Below the pieces are notes generated by a model. It was not told the origin of the DNA. It made no database searches and worked only from the letters and a program-made list of their open reading frames with translations. This document shows positions 20,330-32,062 of a stretch of DNA of 64,000 nucleotides, piece by piece (within the stretch, counting starts at the first letter, position 1; each line of letters starts with the position of its first letter). The stretch is taken from the NCBI GenBank assembly GCA_947579665.1, contig OX388343.1, positions 105,839,657 to 105,903,656 of the forward strand. The letters are read 5' to 3'. This DNA comes from Sympetrum striolatum. Its lineage: Eukaryota > Arthropoda > Insecta > Odonata > Libellulidae. The translations under genes and the position numbers were made by a program.

Positions 20330-22430
20330 GGTGGCTATTCTATCCCTATGGGTAGTGGATAAGCGGTGACGTGGAAGGTGGATTTCTCAAACAAGAAATA
20401 GAGAAAGGCTTTGCGTGTAGTCATGTTTTTGGCCTTCATTTTCAGTTCTTCACGTGCAATCGAGTTGTTCACATCGAAAAAGTATGGATTTTCAGAGGAC
20501 TTACCTATATTTGCATTGTGCAAATACGTGTTTCGTGCTCTATCACAAAGAAATTGTACTTACTACCAGTTTTTCTTGCTGAACATACAAGGATTTTAGT
20601 CGGTTTAGGAAGTTCTGCGGAAATAGTTCGAGTGTCGCGCAATCGCCCTAAGAAATATTGTGGAATTGTGACTGCAGTGCTCATTTATAAAATATCATTA
20701 ATTTTCTGTCTTAAATTTTCAAAGTACACTTAATCCACTCAGTTAACGGAGAGTGTTAGGCAAAGGAATATACGTGATAAGAGGTGTTGCTTTTGTGAGC
20801 GAAAATGGACACAGTGAGGTTGAGCAATTACTCGGCAAATTGTTTTGTTTCATCACCAGTGCTCATCAGATATGTTGTAATGTTTTCGCTCAAAATAAAT
20901 TTTTGTAAGGAGTGCTTCGATTTGTTAATCAAAAGCGTTATTTGATGAAATCTAAAGAGGCAAGAAAATACTATCAATTGCTTCTATGCGAGGTACTTCA
21001 TGCCGTATTTTTTAAACGAATTGCTTTTTTACTGTAAATTTATCAAGTGACTGATCATATTTCTCACCTTCTTCCCATATTTTTTATTAAAATTATTATT
21101 GCTTCAGTTTATCTGAAGAGAGACTTCGCGGAAACTAATTCCTTACCGTGCTATATACTATTTATCTGTGCAACGCCAATGCCAGGATTTGATTTCTAAG
21201 GAAAATAACGCAAAATACGGAAGTTCTCACGTTCCAGTAATTCACTTTTTATTGAATCGCAATGTCATTAAAACAAAAGACCTTTAATGAAGTAATGCAT
21301 TAGCTGATATAATGTCGATATGCAGATTTTATCTAACCACATGACGACTCATGTAAAAAAGTAATTCTTTAGAATCGAAGAGTATTTTCTGATGAAACAT
21401 CGGAACTTAAATTGCTCATACTTGTTGTATAGTTTTATTTAGAGAAATGATTGTAAGCTATTAATTTTAATTTCAGCATAGCAGTTGTTTAATTACATGT
21501 GGCTTCGATGGAGTCAAACTGCTATTCTTTTGATTATGTATCCACACGATCTAATTAAAACATTGCGTCTGGAAAGCATTATTAATTAAAATAAGATTTT
21601 TAAATACATCCGTTTTATATTTAAAATTTTTTTTAAAAGTTGATTATAATGAAAATAGACTCTAATTTGACAGCACTACGAAAGTCGTTTTTGGTTATTT
21701 TCTTGATATTTAATTAAGAAGCTTTAATTTAAAACATTAACTCTGGTGAGCGATATAATTTAAAACACGATTTTTTAAATATATCTTTTTGTTCTTTTAA
21801 ATTAAATATTGTTATAATGAAAATTAGGTTTTATTTTGACTAGTATCATGACTACGTAATTTGTTTTCTTGCTATTTTCTTGATTGTAAAAAAAACTCAA
21901 ATAAACTTTTTATTGTAGAAATCTTTGATGTAAACTATTATTTCCGATAAGCAGTGTTATTTGAAAAACGATTTTAAAATATATTTCAATTTAATTAATA
22001 TGAAAGTGGACTATGATGTATGTAGATTTTATTTTGACATGAAACACTAATTTCAAAGTGTTATTTTTGTTATAATATATGATTTAATTATCATTACAAG
22101 GTATAGTTATTGTACAAACAATCTTAAATAAAACGTGAATGGGTAAAAAGAAAAGAGCTATTGGCAAATAAAGTTATATGGAAAATAAAGAAGAAATCAA
22201 TATTTACAAGAAAAGTCAGGGAAAACAGGACAAGGTCCACATGAGCCTTTCTTGGCTCATCTGTTAGTTCCTGGTTTTAAATTTTTGTATGGTATACTTA
22301 TGCTAATATTATATTGACTGCTTTAAACTATATATAGATACAAAATGCTAAACAAGGCTTAGAAAGTGTGATAAAGTTTAATATTTTTTGTTCCAAACTT
22401 ATAAGAAATCACTTAAAAATGGTCCTTATG
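20330..22430. other. Unit sequence without identifiable gene (matches 44960-46040 and 50497-51530)
   Basis: About 2.1 kb aligned between copies and split in B by the copia insertion. The first 400 bases (20330-20730) are nearly identical between copies. A 62-codon minus-strand frame (20335-20523; 44965-45153) is kept with two changes, but it lacks any domain I know and contains an AGGTAAGT donor-like string. It remains unassigned. Confidence 0.45.
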
Positions 22431-22439
22431 GTTCAATTT

Positions 22440-24200
22440 ATAGACAAACTCTCTCTTTGGAGCTACATCCCTATGTGAGCCTCCACCCCAATCAGCCTCC
22501 ACTTCTCTGTCTTCTCACTTTCATCTTCTTCATGTCCTTTATGAATTAGCCATCTCAATCTGGACCTTCCTCTCCGTCTAGTGGCAAACAGTCTCCCTTC
22601 TATCACTATATTCGGCATTGCTGTTTCAAGATTCCTTTCCGCATGGTCCAACCATTATATTCTCAAAGATTTTGTGAACTTAACTACATCTTCCCCAATT
22701 CATTCTTGTCTTTAACTCCTCTTTGATTCTCCTTTGCCATAATCCATTCCCAATAACAGGTCTGTTTGCAATAGTCTGCTTTCAAATCTTACCAGAGCCA
22801 TACTCTTGTGTGATTGAGAGTGTCCATTTTTATGCTCCATAGGTTACTACTGGTCTGGTAATTGATTTTTATATTTGTATTTAAGTGTTTCTGTTTATTA
22901 AATTTCTCTTGAATATCTTCATATTTACAAAGTAAGTTTTATTCCTTGCTTGTATTCTTTCATTTATTCATATTATGCTTTTCTTGTAAGTTTTATATTC
23001 TAGATATTTAAACTCTTCCACACCTTCAAATTTTCTCTCTTCTATCTCCAAATCCTGGGTGACTCTAGATTTGCCAGAAGCATATATTTAGGTTTACTGG
23101 TATTAACTATCAATCCAATTTTACTTGCTTCTTTCTATTTATTTGTTAAATATTGTTCCTCTTTGATCTATTTTTTCTTCAGTGTTTTTTAATCCTAGGA
23201 TATCCTTACTTTATCCCAGTGTTGAATTCATTTTATATTTGATTAGGTATTTTTACTTTAGCCATGCTCTTCTTCAATGTCATTTGAATCAATAGAATTA
23301 TTTTGGATCGAATTTCCATGTCTTCCATTGCTTCTTAGAGTTTGGTCCTATTTATACAATCAAATTCTTGTATAAAATCTACAGTAGCATATGCAGTTAA
23401 ACATTATGATCATAGCATTTTTCTGAAATTTGTCTGATTACAAACAGTTGGTCTATTGCACTTCCATTGGATCTACTCCCACACTGAGATTCTCCAATTT
23501 TACTCTCAGTTACTACTTTCAGCCTTTCTTTTATGATGATTTCATATACTATATTTAACAGTATTTTCCATCTATATTTCTCGAGAACCAGTTTATTTCC
23601 CTTTCTATATATTGGGCTTAGGATTCCCATGCTCTATCCTTCTGGCATTTTTCTGCTTCCTATATTTAAGTTTATGTATAGCATCACTCATTATATCTCC
23701 TCCATATTTTACTAGCTCTGCTGCAATATTTTCTTCCCTGGGTCTTTATTATTTTTTAACTTTTGTATGCATTGTGCAATTTCCAGCCTAGTGGGTTTAA
23801 TTCAGAGCAAGTTTGATATATTTGATTTGATTGATTCTATTATTGATTGTTTCCTTAGCCTGTAATTTTCCTCAGTTGTTACTCTCTCATTATCTTCTCA
23901 ACAGAGAAGTTCTTTGAAAATGTTCAACCAATCTTTCCAGAACTTTATTCTCTTGTTGAACTAAATTTCCCTCCTTACTTTTAAATCCTTCCATTCTTGG
24001 TTGGTATCCTCTTTTCACCTTTTCTAAAACTTCGTTGAACTATCTCCGTTCATTCTGTTTGCTGTATTCTTCTATATTCTCTAGCTGTTCTTCATTTTCT
24101 TCCCTTTTCTTGCATAACGTATTTGCCTCCTTCCTCATTTCTTTCAGTGTTCATTCTGGTTTCTTTCCTTTCTCTAACTTTATTCTTCTCCTGCATAATT
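22440..24200 (-). pseudogene. LINE-type (non-LTR) retrotransposon reverse transcriptase fossil, copy A
   Basis: On the minus strand, fragments appear in the proper order. These are a linker with EIAQCIQKLKNNKDPGKENI and AELVKYGGD (about 23790-23690), then palm entry MGILSPIYRKGNKLVLEKYR and IGESQCGSRSNGSAIDQLF (23630-23440). Near the end is the C-terminal stretch GRLFATRRRGRSRLRWL (22600-22550) typical of the tail of insect LINE ORF2 proteins. Stops and shifts separate them, and I could not locate the F/YADD box. The clade is uncertain (Jockey/RTE-like phrasing). Confidence 0.75.
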
Positions 24201-24239
24201 TGGGCACACACGTTGTCAAACCAAACGGCATGTATTATT

Positions 24240-24780
24240 CTCTTCCACATTTAAGTGGAAAGATAACATCTGAAGGGGAATTCTCTAAACATCGATTTGT
24301 GTTTCGTTTGCCAAAGTGACGATCTCTGTTTGAGCCAACTCACCATCTTCACTTCTTGTACAACATTAATATTATATCTCCATTTTCAACTCTGTGTAGA
24401 ATTGATTGACAGAAACGTATTTTCACTTGAACGGTTTTTATTGTAAAAGGAAGCATCAATCTTTAATTTTAACATTTTTAATTGAGAGTGAGAGTCCCTT
24501 TTTCTTCTCCCAGAAAATAAACATTTTGGTTATGATCTTTCTAAACTCATAGAGCAAAATCATAATTCAATTTTCGTGTAAGTGAACTCCAGTGCAATTT
24601 CTGCGGCTCGAATATTATACTAATTCCCTCATAACCCACGATAATCCACTCTCTGGTGAGTCAGGAAATTAAATGCGTAACTTCCCATTGCTACATTCAA
24701 CGCAAAGGCCTAATTTCACTCTAAAGACGATCTTAACCGCATCTCGCATCAGTGTAATTTAATTAGTGAAATCGTGGGGT
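24240..24780 (+). repeat. Second copy of the 500-bp repeat, adjoining the Harbinger/Penelope element
   Basis: Direct repeat of 17690-17740 plus 19637-20150. It ends shortly before the Harbinger element at 24818. The equivalent place in copy B is 57023-57560. Confidence 0.7.
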
Positions 24781-24827
24781 AGATTCACACTAAAGGCGCC
24801 ACCCACCATTAACCTTAAGGCCTGCAC

Positions 24828-25951
24828 TAGAGGTCTGCATGGGCCGAAAATTTTAACCCAAGCCAGGCCCGGCCCGTCCGTTGTTGAGCCCGAGCCCGGA
24901 CCGGCCCGAAAATAGGAGAAAATTTTCGAGCCCCAGCCCGGCCCGGCCCGAACGTAGGAGAAAGTTTTCGAGCCCGAGCCCGGCCCGGCCCGAACGTAGA
25001 AACAGTACATTTATTTCACTTCTTCAGCAATGCCAAAATATATCGAAACTAAATTAAATGAAAATTAATCAATGATTTCTTATTTTTTTGTCTTAGAAGT
25101 TTTAATTTATTTTGTAAGTGATTTTACTGAATTAATGATAAATAAAGTAAAAAAAATAGCAAGTAAATGATAATTTGTTCTGAAAAAAGGACAGTAATTT
25201 CATGTCATGAGGGTCTTTAGCGAAAAAAGTTGTCAAACATATGTCCAGGGGCCTTTTATGAAAAAACATATCACTTCATAAGTATCTACATTGCAGTAAT
25301 TTACCTTGTATGATAAGGCTGGTGGTCGCACAAAGGCTCCGTCATATGCTAATTACATAATAAACACTCATCTGAATAAGTAAATGCCTAATAGAAACAT
25401 TTCAGTTAATAGATTCTATATTACTACTCATGAAATAAAATTCCAATATTAGAAGTATACGTTGCTATAAATAAGGTTAGGTTGCTAGTGACGCTTTAAA
25501 TATTGTTCTCCCTTCTATCGGGTTGATCTACACTATCTAATCTAACGGTGAAAACCTTAACTAATGATTCAACAATCACTGTGGCTATCCTGAGAATTTT
25601 TTTGTTTACAACCTCTAACATTCCCGGAATATTTCATTTATTTCATCGCTGTTCTCGCAATTCAAATAAAAAGCAATATTCCACGACTGAAATAAAAGTA
25701 TTCGTTCAAATTCATTTCTTTTGGAATTTGTCTCGACTTCGTACGACTTCTTTTACTAATTTAATATTGCAAAATAAACAAACCCTGCATGCGATAAAAA
25801 TTAGATTTACGTGCAAACCTTATGGAAAATTATTCATGGGCCCAGCCCCGGCCCGAGCCCGATAGACTGCCTGCTTACCAGGCCCGAGCCCGGCCCGGGC
25901 CCGAAAGACGTCCTACTTACCCGGCCCGAGCCCGGCCCATGCAGACCTCTA
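24828..25951. mobile_element. Non-autonomous hAT element (1124 bp), only in copy A
   Basis: The terminal inverted repeats are TAGAGGTCTGCATGGGCC and its complement. The 8-bp target duplication GCCTGCAC is at 24820-24827 and 25952-25959, the length expected for hAT transposases. Copy B shows the empty site GGCCTGCACACACC at 57603-57616. Close to both ends lie repeated GCCCGAGCCCGGCCCG motifs (24880-24990, 25845-25940), likely transposase-binding arrays. The AT-rich interior has no transposase, so it would need one supplied from elsewhere. Confidence 0.92.
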
Positions 25952-26108
25952 GCCTGCACACTCCGGCGCGGGGCGCGAATGCAAGACGTAAGTGTGAAAT
26001 TCGCTCGGGAAACGCCAAGAGAGCGATCTTTCGTAAAAACAGACCAACGCGAAACATTCGCAGGAGCTTTAGCATGTGGGTATTTTCTGTATGCATTTTA
26101 TTTATTGG

Positions 26109-26148
26109 ACGCTTGCGGTTTAATTTTAGTAAATTAAACCGCAAGCGT
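26109..26148. repeat. Perfect 18-bp inverted repeat at a deletion junction in the Harbinger element
   Basis: ACGCTTGCGGTTTAATTT, four bases (TAGT), then the exact complement. Copy B continues past the left arm into transposase exon 1 (57964). In copy A that exon and the following intron start are gone and the inverted arm stands in their place, up to AAGCTTATGTATAAC. This looks like a templated repair or fold-back event that removed exon 1. Confidence 0.85.
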
Positions 26149-26204
26149 GCAAGCAAGCTTATGTATAACTCGATAAATTTTAAAACATTTCCTCAGAAAA
26201 AGAA

Positions 26205-26400
26205 GATGGGTACATAAATATACGAAGAGCAGGAAACAAAGGGAAAATTTTACACACTCATGCCAAAGTTACGGCAGGACGAGAAAAGATTTAACATTTA
26301 CTTTCGTATGAGAAGTGAAAGTTTTTATGAAATTTTAAATTTAATACACAACGATATTCGGAAGGAGCACACCAATATCCGTGATCCAATTCCTCCCGAG
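26205..26400 (+). pseudogene. Harbinger transposase N-terminal region, copy A
   Basis: The frame covers YEELETKGKFYTLMPKLRQD and FNIYFRMRSESFYEILNLI up to PPEER, the conserved region ahead of the DDE domain. Compared with copy B it has lost exon 1, one base in the TACATAAAATATACG string (frameshift) and the residues around LAIT. It stops where the inserted retroelement sequence begins. Confidence 0.75.
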
Positions 26401-26569
26401 GAACGAACCCATGATAAGGTGGCTTCTATTCTTGAGGAATAGTTTCTATTAAAGCCTTCTTTCTATTTCATTGCGTTAAAGTGAGCAGTTTGACCGTGTA
26501 TTTTGATAGAATCGTGGCTGGGTTTTTGAATAGAAACAAAGTAACTTATTCAGAAACAAGAATTGTCTG

Positions 26570-27930
26570 CCAAGTCGTCTCCTGTCTATAAACTGGCTGA
26601 AAAATTGAATACTGTTATCCGTAATGCGATTAACTTCAAACCTGCACTTGGCATATCGAGTTCTATAGACGAGATATTTATCTACCCTCTACTTCCATAA
26701 AGGTGCCACTTTAGTGTCCTTCGAGGTGTGCAGTTTATTTCCTTCCATTCCGGTTGATGAAACTCTTAGAATACTTTGCTCACTGCTCAAACGAAAGGGT
26801 CTTAATAATCAAACTGTTGCGGAATTCATGTGTTTAGTGAAATTGTGTGTGTTGCAAAATTATTTCCAGTTTAATAATCAATTCTTCTTGCAAAATGAAG
26901 GACTAGCAATAGGATCTCCACTTTCACCTTTACTTGCCGAGATATTTATGAATCATATTGAGGAGAAACTGTTTTCCTCAGAGTATGGACTTGTGAAAAA
27001 CATTTTTCTTTGGAAACGCAATTAGATGATTTGTTTTGTGTGTGGGTGGGGACAGCCCCTCAAATCTCTCAACCCCTCAGTTTCCTCAATCCTCTTAATT
27101 CTAAAATACATTTCACATATGAACATGAAGCTAATGGTGTACTTAATTTCTTGGATTTATCTATAAGTGTTAAAGCTTCCTTTGAAATATTTAGGAAAGA
27201 TTCTAATACTGACCATGTGATCCCATCCGATTCGTTCCATCACTATTCCCATAAACACGCCAGTTTCCACCCCCTAATCCACCGCCTTTTAAATGTCCCT
27301 CTCTCCCCCGAAGCTATTTCCAATGAACTGTCCACCATTAAAGCCATAGCCCGGAGCAATGGTTACTCTGAAGAATTTGTGGATAAACTTTTACGGAAGA
27401 ACACCAGGAAAATTGCCTCTGCCTCCATCTTTCCAACCCTTTGTCCTTATGATGATCCCAAGATAAAATGGGTGAAGCTGCCGTTTTTGGGAAACATTCC
27501 CTATGAAATCTCCAACCTTCTCCTAAAGAACTTGATGGCTTCATTCTATAATACTTCCAACCTGCATCGCTCCTTATCTAAGGTTAAGGATAAAACGGAT
27601 CCCTCTGCGCTATCGAGGGTCTATGAGATGCAGTGTGACAATTGTCCTCTTCGATGCAGAGGTCAGAGCGGGAGATCTGTAAAGGCAAGGGCCCAGGAAC
27701 ACATACGAGCCTACCGACTAAAGAACCCAACAACCTCAGCCTTTGCAGCCCACCTTCTGGAGAGTGGACACAGCAGTTCCTTTTCGCCGAAAATCCTCCA
27801 CCGAGAACCAAAGCGGAGAAAGCTGGACGCACTAGAAATAATAGAAATAACTTCTTCAGAAATTCTAACAAATGAATATACATTTCCAAATCCTTCTCCT
27901 CTCCTTACCCTCCCCTCAAAGTTCCTCTGA
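26570..27930 (+). pseudogene. Penelope-like reverse transcriptase and GIY-YIG endonuclease, copy A
   Basis: Read in order, this gives SSPVYKLAEKLNTVIRN (near 26575), GATLVSFEVCSLFPSIPVDE (after a stop near 26700) and GLAIGSPLSPLLAEIFMNHI (near 26905). It continues with NFLDLSI, the KHASFHPLIHRLLNVPLSP thumb region (near 27255-27310), and a GIY-YIG-like end with CDNCPLRCRGQSGRSVKARA (near 27637) to a stop after KFL. At the catalytic box the expected RYIDD is broken: one base is missing between CGC and GATGAT (about 27018-27022), shifting the frame. The 306-codon frame from 27010 therefore begins just after the break. The 5' part is lost. Confidence 0.85.
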
Positions 27931-28621
27931 CGATATATATTGCTGCTACCTCCCCTACTCCCTCACCAGATGATGGCTTTTGCGCCGGAACTGGTCGTGA
28001 ATAAATTCCAATAATGTTGATGCTTTTATTCTCTACATTCAGAAACCTTGAAAATCGGATACATCAATTAATATTTTGTCTCGAAACTTAGTCCTCGCTG
28101 ACAGCAAATCAGCAGACAAGGAATCCCTTCTTCACAAAGATATTCTTATTTTCTTCTACAAACGTCAGCCTTCATTCCAACTGATTGAAAATCATCAAAA
28201 TATAAGTTTCAGAAAATATTTTATTTTTCGTGTGACTCAAAAGATTGTCTAGGATATTATTATTAGGAATGATGTGAAATAATCACAAGATGATCCATAT
28301 TACGCTACAATTTTATTCCATATCTCGACTTTTTTACTGCTTGTTTTTAGAACAAGGATTGTCCTGGCTAAATACCGTAAATTACTGCTTAAATACTTAT
28401 ATGGGCTACCTCGTGGTCGACATTTCTCAACGTTTTTATATTCTGTACCAGAGTCGCGGGATTTCGTGCATGCAGCGAACCGAGAAAATAATCTGCAGTC
28501 CCGCGTTCCGCCGTGCGCGATTCACACCGGTGTGCGCGCTTCGGTATTCCGCCATGCAAACAAAACCCCGCGCGAATTTCTCTCCCGCTTCGCGTCCCGC
28601 GCCGGTGTGTGCAGGCCTTTA

Positions 28622-29011
28622 TCCATCCTACGCCTCACCTTAAGGAAAACAACTAATCTTTTCTTAAGTATTCCCCATTGATCATTAAATTTCCTTTCCC
28701 TTTACGTTTGCGATATGCCTTTGTGACCGTAATATCTTGATATGACGTGCCATTTTAGGGGTACTTAATCAAAATTGATTTTTAGTTATTATATTTCATA
28801 CTATACATATAATACACTCCCATGTTCTAAAGAGGGAAGCTGACTCTAACATTTTTTAAGTGCAACATAAATACTTGTTGATTAAGTTTAGCCATTACCT
28901 GTACCATTCAGCCAGTACCTTCCAAAAATACGATTCTTACATGTTCATTCCATTTTAGACCATCATTGAACGTAAACTTTAATTTTATAATATATTTTCT
29001 TTTGCGAATTA
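28622..29011. other. End of unit A, no gene seen (matches 60550-60924)
   Basis: AT-rich sequence between the Harbinger element and the next unit start, collinear between the A/B and B/C junctions with small indels. No coding or RNA feature recognised. Confidence 0.5.
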
Positions 29012-30540
29012 ATTCTCTCATACGTATTATGACTAATATATTTGTTTAACTCAATGCTTTTCTTATATTTATTCATTTATAAATCTTACTGCAATATGAA
29101 AAAATATCTGGTGGTATTCGTCACACCTCAACCTCAATCTTTAAACACAACAAAATATTTACAACAAACTTATTGCAATAAACAAGGTCTTACGCATACC
29201 TTAAAACTTGCTTACAAGCTAACATGTTATTAATCTATTCTATATGTGAATGCATAATATCAACAGCCCACTCCGAACATTGAATAAACCTTTACGGATA
29301 GTTTCAGAGTTAAAAGTAATATTACTTCTCGAGTAAAACATTTATGAACTGAGCTCATTTTTGCCTTTCATCAGTACTATTCGTCATTGCTATTCATTAT
29401 CCACAATACAATTGCATACAAAGTCAGAATGATGTTATGATTACGTATATTCGTTCCATTTATTAAATAACTATTTGAATTTTTCTCTAAACTCCTATTT
29501 ATGTAATAGTTACCTAAATCCGACTACTAATTTGCTCATGCAATCGTCCTCGATTTTATTCTGGCAACAAATATTCGTTCAAGTAATAGCATAACGTGAG
29601 GATTTTCTAGAGCAATTTGTGAGATAGAGACCGACACCTTTATATTTGGAATAAGAATAATGCCATAATCCAATTGGCATTCAAGGGACGGGAAGGACGC
29701 AAAACTGCGTGTGAAAGATCGTAGAGCCGATGAAAAAACTTTTATTAGTTAAAACGGGTTTTAACTTTTGCTTTGCTTTAATTAATCAGCTTCACCTAAA
29801 CTCTAACAAAAAGTATAATAGTCGTTAGTTAAACCTTTACTAATATTTGAAATTATTATTTAAAGTTAGTGGTGACTGGTTTTGTTATATTACGTGGCTA
29901 CAGATATGAAGCATAGATCGGAGAGAGAAAGCAAGAGTGAATTTAAAGTTGAATAGACTGAAATTCCGCATTTATTCCAAATATAAATGGCCTTCCTATT
30001 TGGTTTATTTTTGTGGAGTAATTGGCAGACGACAAAAAATTAAATATGGAGAGACACATAAATCCCAAAAACGTTTTAAATAGTACTACACATTTTAGGG
30101 TAGGTAGAATATTTAGGATTAATCCCACTAGCTACTTAGCGCGAGATAAAATGTCAAACTGGTATGCTTCACACCTTATGCCGACTACAGCATCTGGAGG
30201 CATAAATAAAAGTCAATTCCCAAGACTTGACTTTTATTTATGCCATTGGCAGGTGAAATCTACTGGACCACTATTCCTTGTCAAAGACATCCCTCTTTTG
30301 TTTGCGGATTTTTTACAAATATATGTACAATATAAATGCCGAAATAATAACATACAGCAATTTAACTGACGATAGTAGTGTATCTAAGAATACATCATAT
30401 ATCCCTGCATTCTTCTATATCCAATCAACTAAAATAACTTCAGTTTCTTTTGCTTGGAAGAGTGGTGTTAAAGACAAATAACACGACCTAGTTTTATTAT
30501 GGACTCTGGAAAGAGTAAAGGAAACAAACTAAAGTAAAGA
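29012..30540. other. Start of unit B, no confident gene (matches 60925-62622)
   Basis: A 63-codon frame (29042-29233; 60955-61146) is identical between B and C, but in A a one-base change in an A run breaks it. A 115-codon frame (30022-30369) has a shortened counterpart in C (62104-62406), where TAT has become TAA. Neither contains a recognisable domain, and both may be chance frames in sequence of low divergence. Confidence 0.4.
30199..30244. repeat. Perfect 18-bp inverted repeat with ten-base loop (copy B)
   Basis: GGCATAAATAAAAGTCAA, a loop TTCCCAAGAC, then the exact complement. Copy C keeps stem and loop unchanged at 62281-62326. Copy A has lost this region. It could form a stable RNA or cruciform hairpin; its role is unknown. 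Confidence 0.85.
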
Positions 30541-30977
30541 TACAGTATTACCCCTCTTTTACACTATTCAAAGGACCAGAAGCAATGTGGTGTAAACGGG
30601 GGGAAAGTGTAATTCGAGGGAAACCATTTAAGTTGGTAAACATGCTCATAAAAAAGCTAATGTTTCACAAATGCACGATATTAATACTATGGTGTACTTC
30701 ATTCTTATTTCTAATACTTACCTTAAATAAATATCCAATGTAAGTGAAATTAGGCTGATATTACTATACTCTAATTATTTCTACATCCACTGGCTAGGAA
30801 AAGGGTGATAAAAATATCATAGAATATTCTTTTCACTTGGTTATCACTCTAGGTAAATGGGTTGAGAATAATCCAAGGTTCAAGAAATATTGTTTCTTCA
30901 AATGAAAAATATAGAGTTTATTGGCAAGCAAAGTAATCCAGTATTGATTTCTATTTGTATCTCTTATTCTTTGTGTC

Positions 30978-31667
30978 CTATATTTGTCTTTTAAGTTCAT
31001 AAAGATGTTCAAAATTACTATCCTCAATATATGATAAATAGCTACGCAAAATTTCCACTGCCGCGCTTGCCTCAACACTTGTACGCATCACTTCACAACT
31101 ATCCATTTCTTCATCACTGATAGGGAATTCAGTGGCTAATTGTTCAGCAGCAAACTCCTCCACATCTCTCCTCTGCAGTCACAACAGCATGATCCATCTG
31201 CAGATAGTCTTCATATGTGCAGTTTGGCTGCAACATTTCCCATGCAGCAGGAATCAGGTCTTCTTCTTTTTCTCCTGGCTCACAACAATTTTTGAAGAAG
31301 CCCGCTTTCAAGGAGCAATTAGAGATTGTAGTCTGCTTCACGGCCTTCCAAGATTTTGCAATGAAGTGGAGTGCTTGTAGGACTGAAACTTTAACTGATG
31401 CAGGATCCTTCCACCTACCACTCCTTCTAATTCTTCGTATTTTGAGTATGTTGCGTATTTCCGTTTCTTGGAATTTGGTCTGCATTATGAAGCACTGGTG
31501 GCAATGCTTGCCCTGTTTTTGATAATTGTATTTAGTGTGGATAAGGAGATCTGCAACTCACGTGCAAGAGCAACACAGAACTTTTCTATAATAAGGATTT
31601 TTTCTTCAATTGTAAACGTCTTTCTTTCCCTCTTTTTTCCATCACTAAATAGAAAAGTAAACACCAA
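30978..31667 (-). pseudogene. pogo/Tigger (CENP-B-type) transposase with internal deletion
   Basis: The N-terminal part (31667-31485) reads KKRERKTFTIEEKILIIEKF, then LARELQISLSTLNTIIKNRA, the CENP-B-like helix-turn-helix that binds the element ends. It changes frame directly into SVLQALHFIAKSWKAVKQTT and ISNCSLKAGFF (31485-31290), which in Tigger transposases follows the DDE domain. An acidic tail (EFPISDEEMDS, near 31115) comes after. The second DNA-binding domain and the D-D-D catalytic region are absent, so the product could not transpose. The acidic end is in a third frame. Confidence 0.85.
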
Positions 31668-31989
31668 CTATTAAAACTAGAAGGATTTTGCTCCTCAAAG
31701 AATCGATGACGCAAGACGAGAGAATGCTGCAGACTGCAAAACTAGAAAACTCGTCCCATTCTGAGATTCTGAGAAAACCCTCATATTCCTCTCCCATCTC
31801 ACCGACTTTTCCCCCCTCCTTTCTAAAGCTACACTCACACTGGACTCACTGGACACGAATTCCAATCCGGCCCGACTATGAAACCGATAAGTAACAAAAT
31901 CCGGAGAACCGCCGAATCTGGATACACGAATATTAGTTGGAGTAGTTATTGTTAAAAGCACTTAGAAGCTTAGACCATTTCGCGCATGT

Positions 31990-32062
31990 GCTCCCACCGG
32001 GAATCGAACCCGGGACCGCTTCCTCATGAGTCGCAAGCGTCATCCACATGGCTACCCGGCTG
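31990..32062 (-). mobile_element. tRNA-like SINE head inside the pogo element
   Basis: On the minus strand GCCGGGTAGCCATGTGG gives an A-box-like start and GGTTCGATTCC (32010-32000) is a perfect B box, followed by CCGGTGGGAGC. It shares phrasing with the SINE at 57639 (CATGTGGA, AAGCGGTCCCGGGTTCG, CCCGGTGGGAGC). The acceptor stem is not formed, so it is a SINE-type relic rather than a tRNA gene. Clear ends and a target duplication were not identified. Confidence 0.55.

Larger units (their letters stand above)
24818..28618 (+). mobile_element. PIF/Harbinger element with nested hAT and Penelope insertions (copy A)
   Basis: The element begins AGGCCTGCACAC after TTA (24815-24817) and ends GTGTGTGCAGGCCT before TTA (28619-28621); the TTA duplication is canonical for PIF/Harbinger. 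The inverted repeats continue as GCGCGGG-rich sequence, interrupted at the left after ten bases by the hAT element. Inside are the first part of a Harbinger transposase (about 26205-26400) and then a Penelope-like pseudogene (about 26570-27930). The Harbinger catalytic domain is missing. Copy B has the same element without the hAT. Confidence 0.88.
229..29011 (+). repeat. Tandem unit, copy A (about 28.8 kb)
   Basis: The sequence beginning ATTCTCTCATACGTATTATG at 229 recurs in the same orientation at 29012 and 60925, and long collinear stretches between these points match. The copies differ by roughly a few substitutions per hundred bases where sampled by eye, plus large insertions and deletions. 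Copy A has its own long-inverted-repeat element, Harbinger fossil, hAT and a replaced block at 866-3340. It lacks the copia, pogo and DUF4806 insertions of copy B. Confidence 0.9.

Noticed and set aside
25822..26217. Arg/Pro-rich plus-strand frames around the right end of the hAT element.
   Set aside because: They translate the GCCCGAGCCCGG terminal array and the Harbinger inverted repeat and do not represent a gene.
28466..28681. GC-rich frames at the right end of the Harbinger element (also 60311-60609).
   Set aside because: They arise from the GCGCGGG-rich terminal inverted repeat.
30022..30369. 115-codon frame shared with copy C.
   Set aside because: Truncated by a stop in copy C, contains the inverted repeat, and has no recognisable domain; probably a chance frame.
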